64,000 bases of DNA from DATBSL01 sp964561785 (GTDB lineage Bacteria > Acidobacteriota > Vicinamibacteria > Fen-336): assembly GCA_964561785.1 (NCBI GenBank), contig CAZLRF010000014.1, positions 29,462 to 93,461 of the forward strand, written 5' to 3'. The position numbers and the translations under genes were made by a program. Each line of letters starts with the position of its first letter. Position 1 is the first letter of the stretch. Below are positions 58,793 to 64,000 of the stretch, piece after piece. Below the pieces are notes generated by a model. That model was not told the origin of the DNA. It was given only the letters and a program-made list of their open reading frames with translations, and searched no databases.

Positions 58793-58954
58793 ATGAAGAA
58801 GCGTCCGGCGCGCGAGCCGTACGAGCGCCCGAAGGTCACGCGCGTGCGGATCGTGTCGGGCGAGATGGCCGTCACGGGCTGCAAGACCCGCAACGGCAAC
58901 GTCGGGCCCACCCTCGGCTGCCAGCGCACCGCCTGCCGCTCGATCGGCAGCTGA
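58793..58954 (+). CDS. RiPP precursor peptide with three cysteines
   Basis: A 53-residue peptide too short for routine gene calls. The leader part (MKKRPAREPYERPKVTRVRI) is basic with a YxxPxV element like those of SPASM-matured peptides; the likely core begins near residue 28 (TGCKTRNGNVGPTLGC) and continues QRTACRSIGS. Cysteines are at 30, 43 and 48; Thr and Asn residues near them could be thioether acceptors. There is a purine-rich AGGGGG 8 nt before the ATG. The stop lies 5 nt before the radical SAM gene. Assignment as a RiPP rests on this context and composition. Confidence 0.75.
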   Translation: MKKRPAREPYERPKVTRVRIVSGEMAVTGCKTRNGNVGPTLGCQRTACRSIGS

Positions 58955-58959
58955 ACGCC

Positions 58960-60225
58960 GTGGCGTCTCCCGCCGAGCCACGGGTCCCCGAGGTCAGCTT
59001 CCTCGAGTTCCGCGAGCGGGCGGGGCTCGACCGCCGCCGCGTCCCGATCGAGGGGACGATCGAGACCACCTACCGCTGCAACCTCGCGTGCGTCCACTGC
59101 TACGTCAACCAGCCGGCGGGGTCGCTCGAGGAGAAGGCCCGGGAGCTGTCCCTCGACCGCCTGAAGGCCCTCGTCGACGAGATCGTCGCGGAGGGCTGCC
59201 TCTTCGTGCTCTTCACCGGGGGCGAGGTCCTCGTCCGGCCCGACTTCCCCGAGCTGTACCTCTACGCCCGCTCGAAGGGTCTGCTCGTCACGATCTTCAC
59301 GAACGGCACGCTGGTGACCGACCGCGTCGCCGACCTCTTCGCCGAGCACCCGCCCGACAAGATCGAGGTGAGCCTCTACGGGATGACGAAGCGGACGTAC
59401 GAGCGCGTCACCCGCGTTCCCGGCTCCTTCGAGAAGTGCCTCGCCGGCATCCGCCGCCTCGTGGAGCGCGGGGTGCCGCTGACGCTCAAGACGATGGCCC
59501 TCACCTGGAACCAGGACGAGGTCCGGGCGATGGAGGAGTACGCCCGCTCGCTCGGGCTGAGCTTCCGCTTCGACAGCTCGCTCAACCCGCGCGTCGACTG
59601 CGGGTCGAACCGCAACTCCGAGCTGCAGCTCGACCCCGAGCGGGCGCTCGCGCTCGACCTCGGCGACCCCGAGCGCATGGAGGGCTTCCGGGAGTTCTGC
59701 GAGCGCTTCACGAGGCCCGACGCCGAGTACGGTGCGGAGAAGGTCTACACCTGCGGCGCGGGCCAGAGCTCGTTCACCGTCGACCCCTACGGGCGGCTGC
59801 AGATGTGCCAGCTCTCGCGCAAGAGCTTCCACGACCTCAAGGCGGGCCGCTTCGCCGACGGCTGGCACGGGTTGTTCCCCAGGCTGCGGGAGCGGACGTG
59901 GCAGACGAACGAGGTCTGCCGCCGGTGCAGCCTCATGGCCCTGTGCGGCAGCTGCCCGGGCGCCGCGGAGATGGAGACGGGCGACGTGGAGGGCATCGTG
60001 CCCGCCTTCTGCGAGCTCGCGCACCTGCGGGCCTTCGCGGTGATGGGCGAGCGGTCGGGCCACCGCCGGGACGCCACGTGCTGCCTCGGCCAGGGGACGC
60101 TCGCCGCACGGCCCGACGCCGAGGCCCGCGCGGCCCTCTCGGGCGGCTGCGGCTCGTGCGGTAACGCCGCGGCCGAGCCGGCGGAGCGGCTCGTCCGCCT
60201 CGAGCGCCGTCCCCGGCGGAGCTGA
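58960..60225 (+). CDS. Radical SAM/SPASM peptide maturase
   Basis: A 421-residue protein with the radical SAM cluster motif CNLACVHC (Cys about 39, 43, 46), the GGE glycine motif in LFVLFTGGEVLVRPDFPELY, and a SPASM domain: CGAGQSSFTVDPYGRLQMCQ, CRRCSLMALCGSCPG and a final Cys in VPAFCELAH. After the SPASM domain a tail of about 60 residues adds CC at DATCCLGQ and GGCGSCGN, beyond the usual complement. SPASM maturases make sulfur-to-carbon or carbon-carbon crosslinks in precursor peptides. GTG start 5 nt after the precursor stop; no RRE domain is obvious at the N-terminus. The kinase-like gene starts 4 nt downstream. Confidence 0.9.
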   Translation: MASPAEPRVPEVSFLEFRERAGLDRRRVPIEGTIETTYRCNLACVHCYVNQPAGSLEEKARELSLDRLKALVDEIVAEGCLFVLFTGGEVLVRPDFPELYLYARSKGLLVTIFTNGTLVTDRVADLFAEHPPDKIEVSLYGMTKRTYERVTRVPGSFEKCLAGIRRLVERGVPLTLKTMALTWNQDEVRAMEEYARSLGLSFRFDSSLNPRVDCGSNRNSELQLDPERALALDLGDPERMEGFREFCERFTRPDAEYGAEKVYTCGAGQSSFTVDPYGRLQMCQLSRKSFHDLKAGRFADGWHGLFPRLRERTWQTNEVCRRCSLMALCGSCPGAAEMETGDVEGIVPAFCELAHLRAFAVMGERSGHRRDATCCLGQGTLAARPDAEARAALSGGCGSCGNAAAEPAERLVRLERRPRRS

Positions 60226-60229
60226 GGCG

Positions 60230-61132
60230 TTGCCCCGCCGGTCGCTCCGCCTGCGGGTCGGCGGGCTCGTGCTCGCCGTCGAGGCCGACCGCCCGACCGC
60301 GGCGCTCGATCCCCCGCCCGCCCTGCGAGCGTTCCTCGCGACGCGCGGCGGGGACATCCGCCTGCGCTACACGGAGGAGCCGCCGCCGCTCCCGGGTCGA
60401 TCCGAGACGCTGTTCGAGTCGGGCGGCGTCTGGCGCGTCGAGCGGGTGAAAGACGGCCTTCTCTACAGCTTCCGCATCCCGAGCCGCCGCCCGCCGCTCT
60501 ACAAGGTCGTCGCGATCGACGAGGGCCTGCGCGAGGGGCGCCTCCACTTCGACCCCTCGCCCCGCGGTCCCCACTACGCCCTCGACTTCCCTCTCGACGA
60601 GCTGCTCGTCCAGCACCGCCTCGCGCGGGACGGCGCCGTGGAGGTGCACGCCTGCGCGGTCGCGTGGAGGGGGAAGGCCCTGCTCTTCTGCGGCCAGTCG
60701 GGGGCGGGCAAGTCCACGACCGCCCGGCTGTGGAAGGCCCACGCGCGCGGGGCGCGGCTCCTCTCGGACGACCGCGTCGTCCTGAGGCCGGGCCCGCGCG
60801 GCGTGCGCGCCTTCGGGACGCCGTGGCACGGAGACGGCGGCTTCGCGTCCCCGGAAGGCGCGCCGCTCGGAGCGCTCTTCTTCCTGAAGCACGCGAAGGC
60901 GACGCGGCTCGCGCCCCTCTCCGCCTCGGAGGCCGCCGCCCGGCTGTTCGCGCGCAGCTTCCCGCCCCCCTGGGACGTCGAGGGCGTCGAGGGGGCGCTC
61001 GACGCGTGCGCCGACGCCGCTGCGACGGCCCCGGCGTTCGAGCTCGCGTTCCGCCCCGACCGAACGGCGGTCGAGGCGGTCCGCGTCGCGCTCGGCGGCC
61101 CGGGCTTGCCTCGGGCGCGCTCCGGGGCGTAG
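60230..61132 (+). CDS. HPr-kinase-like / PEPCK-fold ATPase of the RiPP locus
   Basis: A 300-residue protein beginning with TTG, with an N-terminal beta-rich domain (about 1–130) and a P-loop region FCGQSGAGKSTTARLWKAHA (about 153–172), then LLSDDRVVLR as the Walker B-type acidic pair and a basic C-terminal part. HprK-like proteins recur in radical SAM RiPP clusters, where a kinase or energy-coupling role is suspected but not generally known. It lacks the signature of true HPr kinases (bifunctional phosphorylase loop), so the HPr substrate is not implied. It completes a three-gene operon. Confidence 0.78.
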   Translation: MPRRSLRLRVGGLVLAVEADRPTAALDPPPALRAFLATRGGDIRLRYTEEPPPLPGRSETLFESGGVWRVERVKDGLLYSFRIPSRRPPLYKVVAIDEGLREGRLHFDPSPRGPHYALDFPLDELLVQHRLARDGAVEVHACAVAWRGKALLFCGQSGAGKSTTARLWKAHARGARLLSDDRVVLRPGPRGVRAFGTPWHGDGGFASPEGAPLGALFFLKHAKATRLAPLSASEAAARLFARSFPPPWDVEGVEGALDACADAAATAPAFELAFRPDRTAVEAVRVALGGPGLPRARSGA

Positions 61133-61149
61133 CCTCCCCTTCCGAGACC

Positions 61150-61167
61150 GGCGGGCGCAGGCCCGCC
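61150..61167 (+). terminator. Short hairpin between the RiPP locus and GH2 gene
   Basis: GGCGGGC-GCAG-GCCCGCC gives a 7-bp stem without a T tract; it is followed by AAACC and the GH2 ribosome binding site. It might attenuate readthrough. Confidence 0.3.
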
Positions 61168-61187
61168 AAACCTGAGGAGGAGACCCC

Positions 61188-63971
61188 ATGGCGCCCGCGC
61201 GGCGAAGGCCCGTCTTCTCGATCACCCTCGCAGTCCTGGCGGCGGCCACGGCGGCGGCCGGGGCGCCCGCGCCCCCCGGCCTCCACCTCGACCTGCGCGA
61301 GGGCTGGGCGATCCAGTCCTCGGCGAAGGTCGACGAGACGGGCGACGCCGTGTCCCGCCCCGGCTTCGGCACGGCCGGTTGGCACCGCGCCACCGTCCCG
61401 ACGACGGTCGTCGCAGCCCTCGTCGCCGACGGCACCTACCCGGACCCGCACTTCGGGATGAACCTGCGCAGCCTGCCCGGGGTCGCCTACGAGATCGGAA
61501 CGAACTTCTCGAACCAGCCCATGCCCGCGGACAGCCCCTTCGCGGTGCCCTGGTGGTACCGGACCGAGTTCACGCTCCCGCCGGGAGCCGTGCCGCCGGG
61601 CGGACGGGTCTGGCTCCGCCTCGACGGCGTCAACTTCCGCTTCGACGCCTGGCTCAACGGGACGCGGATCGCCGAGAGCGCGAGGACGGCGGGCGCCTTC
61701 CGGCTCCACGAGATCGACGTCACCGCCGCCGCGCGCGAGGGCCGAAACGCCCTCGCCGTCCTCGTCGCCGCCCCGCGCGAGACGGACCTCGCGATCACCT
61801 TCGTGGACTGGAACCCCATGCCGCCCGACAAGGTCATGGGCCTCTACCGCCCGGTGACGGTGCGCGCGACCGGCCCCGTGGCGCTGCGCCACCCGCAGGT
61901 CGTCGCAACGCTGAACCCTCCCGCCAACGACCGGGCCGAGCTGACGGTGAAGGTGATGGCGCGCAACGGGAGCGCGGAGGCGGTCCGCGGCGTGCTTCGG
62001 GGCCGCGTCCGCCTGGACGCGGCGCGAGGCGGCTCCCCCGCCGAGATCGCCCTCGAGAAGCCCGTCTCCCTCGCCCCGGGCGAGACGCGGGAGATCGCGA
62101 TCGTCCCCGCCGAGAACCCGCGACTCCGGGTCGAGCGGCCGGCCCTGTGGTGGCCCGCCCAGTACGGCCGGCCCGTCCTCCACGACCTCGAGCTCGAGCT
62201 CCTCGTCGCCGGCGCGGGCGCCGCGGCCGCCAGCGCGGAGGCCGCCGCCCTCGGCCCGGCCGCGCCCCTCCTCTCCGACCGGGTGGCCGCGCGCTTCGGC
62301 ATCCGCGAGATCACGGCCGAGCGCACGCCGAGCGGCCTCGTCTACGGCGTGAACGGCCGGCGCATCCTCGTCCGCGGCGCCGGCTGGACCTCCGAGATGA
62401 TGCTGCGCTACTCCCGCGAGCGGTACGAGCAGGAGGTCCGCTACGTCAGGGACATGGGCCTCAACACGATCCGGCTCGAGGGCAAGCTCGAGGACGACTC
62501 CTTCTACGACGTCACCGACCGCGAGGGGATCCTCGTCATGCCCGGGTGGTGCTGCTGCGACCACTGGGAGAAGTGGGAGAAGTGGGACGAGGAGGACCTC
62601 CCGGTGGCGGTGGCGTCGCTGCGCGACCAGTCCCTGCGCCTCCGCGGCCGGCCCTCCGTCTTCACGTGGCTCAACGGCAGCGACGGCCCGCCCCCCGCCG
62701 CGGTCGAGAAGGCCTACCTCGACGTCCTGCGGGAGACCGGCTTCCCGAACCCCGTCGTCTCCTCCGCCACCGAGAAGAAGGCCGAGCTCTCGGGGGAGAG
62801 CGGGATGAAGATGCGCGGCCCCTACGAGTGGGTGCCGCCCAGCTACTGGTACGAGGACACGAAGCTCGGGGGGCCCCACGGCTTCGCCACCGAGATCGGC
62901 CCCGGCCCCGCGCCGCCGCCCCTCGAGAGCCTGAAGCGCTTCCTCCCTGCCGACCGGCTCTGGCCGGTGAACGAGGCCTGGAGCTACCACTGCGGCGGCG
63001 GCCCCTTCAAGACGCTCGACGTCTTCAACCAGGCGCTCGACGCGCGCTACGGCCCGTCGCGCAGCGTCGAGGAGTACGCGCGCAAGGCCCAGGTCGCCGC
63101 CTACGAGTCGCACCGGGCGATGCTCGAGTCGTTCGGGGCGAGAAAGTACACGGCCACCGGGGTCATCCAGTGGATGCTCAACAACGCCTGGCCGGGCATG
63201 ATCTGGCACCTCTACGACTTCTACCTGCGCCCGGGCGGCTCGTACTTCGGGGCGAAGAAGGCCTGCGAGCCCGTCCACGTCCAGCTCGCCTACGACGACC
63301 GGTCCGTGGTCGTGGTGAACGGCACGCTCGAAGAGCGCCGTGGCCTGCGCGCCACCGCGCGCGTCCTCGACCTCGCGTCGAAGGAGCGCTTCGCCCGCAC
63401 CGAAGCCGTGGACGTCGGCGCCGACGGCGTCGTGAAGGCGTTCCGCGTGCCCGAGCCCGCGGGCCTCACCCCCGCGTACTTCGTCTTCCTCGCGCTCGAG
63501 GACGCGGCGGGGCGCACCGTCAGCCGCAACGTCTACTGGCTGTCGACGACGCCGGACGTCCTCGCCTGGGACAAGTCCAAGTGGTACGTGACGCCGGTCA
63601 GCCGCCACGCGGACCTCACCGCGCTCCAGCAGCTCCCCCCGGCCGACGTGAAGGCCGAGGCGCGCTTCGAGCGGCTCTCTCGGGAGGGCCGCGCCCGCGT
63701 CGTCCTCGAGAACGCGTCGCCCGCGATCGCCTTCTTCGTCCACCTGACGGTCCGGAAGGGCGAGGGGGGCGAGGAGGTCCTGCCCGTCCTCTGGGAGGAC
63801 AACGACGTGACGCTCCTCCCCGGAGAGAGACGCGAGATCGCGGCGAGCTACGCTCTCTCCGACCTGGGCGGCGCCGCACCAGCGCTCGCCATCGACGGCT
63901 GGAACGTCGCGACCGCCCCGACCGCTCCGGGGCCGGGGCGGCCCACGCCGTCCTCGACGGCTCGGCCCTAG
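61188..63971 (+). CDS. GH2 exo-beta-D-glucosaminidase-like enzyme
   Basis: A 927-residue exported protein (signal about 1–26) of the GH2 family: sugar-binding domain with WWYRTEFTLPPGAV and LRLDGVNFRFDAWLNG, Ig-like domain, TIM barrel with the acid/base residue about D498 in TWLNGSDGPPP, and nucleophile about E569 in FATEIGPGPAPP, then C-terminal beta domains. The NGSD pattern instead of NE is diagnostic of CsxA-type exo-glucosaminidases, which degrade chitosan oligomers. The ATG at 61188 has GAGGAGGAG 4 nt upstream. It ends 29 nt before the window edge. Confidence 0.88.
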   Translation: MAPARRRPVFSITLAVLAAATAAAGAPAPPGLHLDLREGWAIQSSAKVDETGDAVSRPGFGTAGWHRATVPTTVVAALVADGTYPDPHFGMNLRSLPGVAYEIGTNFSNQPMPADSPFAVPWWYRTEFTLPPGAVPPGGRVWLRLDGVNFRFDAWLNGTRIAESARTAGAFRLHEIDVTAAAREGRNALAVLVAAPRETDLAITFVDWNPMPPDKVMGLYRPVTVRATGPVALRHPQVVATLNPPANDRAELTVKVMARNGSAEAVRGVLRGRVRLDAARGGSPAEIALEKPVSLAPGETREIAIVPAENPRLRVERPALWWPAQYGRPVLHDLELELLVAGAGAAAASAEAAALGPAAPLLSDRVAARFGIREITAERTPSGLVYGVNGRRILVRGAGWTSEMMLRYSRERYEQEVRYVRDMGLNTIRLEGKLEDDSFYDVTDREGILVMPGWCCCDHWEKWEKWDEEDLPVAVASLRDQSLRLRGRPSVFTWLNGSDGPPPAAVEKAYLDVLRETGFPNPVVSSATEKKAELSGESGMKMRGPYEWVPPSYWYEDTKLGGPHGFATEIGPGPAPPPLESLKRFLPADRLWPVNEAWSYHCGGGPFKTLDVFNQALDARYGPSRSVEEYARKAQVAAYESHRAMLESFGARKYTATGVIQWMLNNAWPGMIWHLYDFYLRPGGSYFGAKKACEPVHVQLAYDDRSVVVVNGTLEERRGLRATARVLDLASKERFARTEAVDVGADGVVKAFRVPEPAGLTPAYFVFLALEDAAGRTVSRNVYWLSTTPDVLAWDKSKWYVTPVSRHADLTALQQLPPADVKAEARFERLSREGRARVVLENASPAIAFFVHLTVRKGEGGEEVLPVLWEDNDVTLLPGERREIAASYALSDLGGAAPALAIDGWNVATAPTAPGPGRPTPSSTARP

Positions 63972-64000
63972 CGCCGGCCGCGGCCCTGGCCGCGCCCCTG

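Noticed and set aside
59787..63743. A minus-strand open frame of more than 1300 codons antisense to the radical SAM, HprK-like and GH2 genes
   Set aside because: Low-complexity Arg/Gly/Glu-rich translation with no domain; it is the mirror of third-position G/C bias in the plus-strand genes.
1..64000. CRISPR arrays, complete insertion sequences, rRNA genes or a replication origin
   Set aside because: No regularly spaced direct repeats, transposase genes, rRNA-like sequence or DnaA-box cluster was seen on either strand.

Overview
The window is a very G+C-rich bacterial chromosome segment in which almost every real gene has long open shadow frames on the opposite strand. The envelope genes (heptose-kinase domain, O-antigen ligase, lipoproteins, RlpA, a LolB-like factor) indicate a Gram-negative, LPS-bearing cell. 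The order ispE–spoVG–tRNA-Gln–prs–rplY–pth–rpsF–rpsR–(YybS-like)–rplI–dnaB–radA, the serine/threonine kinases carrying TolB/TPR modules, an MXAN_5187-like protein and many secreted glycosidases fit Acidobacteriota best, with Myxococcota or a related deep lineage as alternatives. This placement is inference; no rRNA or phylogenetic test was available.

Layout. 1–14.6 kb (minus strand) is one long information-processing and envelope block: tetratricopeptide protein, LolB-like lipoprotein, ispE, spoVG, tRNA-Gln, prs, rplY, pth, rpsF-rpsR, a YybS-like membrane protein, rplI, an intein-containing dnaB, radA, a PIN/TRAM membrane protein and plsC (cut by the window edge). 14.7–25.6 kb mixes a small unknown protein, Trm112, O-antigen ligase, heptose-7-phosphate kinase, a Spy-like protein, a membrane sulfatase-fold protein, purH with three uncharacterised genes, and selA with an M23 peptidase. 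25.6–38.1 kb holds a giant carboxypeptidase-regulatory-repeat protein and an incomplete complex I operon (nuoA, fused nuoEF, nuoH, J, K, L, M, N; no B, C, D, G or I) behind a near-consensus promoter. 38.2–50.1 kb has a Tat-type Gfo/Idh oxidoreductase, pyruvate kinase, RlpA, an S9 peptidase, decayed kinase remnants with a toxin–antitoxin pair, a PQQ/cytochrome c dehydrogenase and a GH95 fucosidase. 50.1–53.8 kb is a decaying accessory patch: a nucleotidyltransferase with a small partner, a broken RNase H-like gene and a frameshifted VapBC-type pair. 53.8–64 kb has an intact Ser/Thr kinase, a GH5 glycosidase with an inserted module, a VTT membrane protein, a compact RiPP locus and a GH2 exo-glucosaminidase.

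The most promising candidate for an undescribed system is the RiPP locus at 58.79–61.13 kb: a 53-residue three-cysteine precursor, a radical SAM/SPASM maturase whose C-terminal tail carries extra cysteines, and an HPr-kinase-like ATPase, spaced 5 and 4 nt apart. Other points worth attention are the large DnaB intein with both LAGLIDADG acids kept, a 16-nt promoter sequence shared by the nuo operon and an AT-rich patch inside ispE, a dispersed composite repeat that also encodes a protein tail, a pth gene with no canonical start codon, and -10 hexamers placed 6–7 nt before several start codons, which suggests leaderless transcription.
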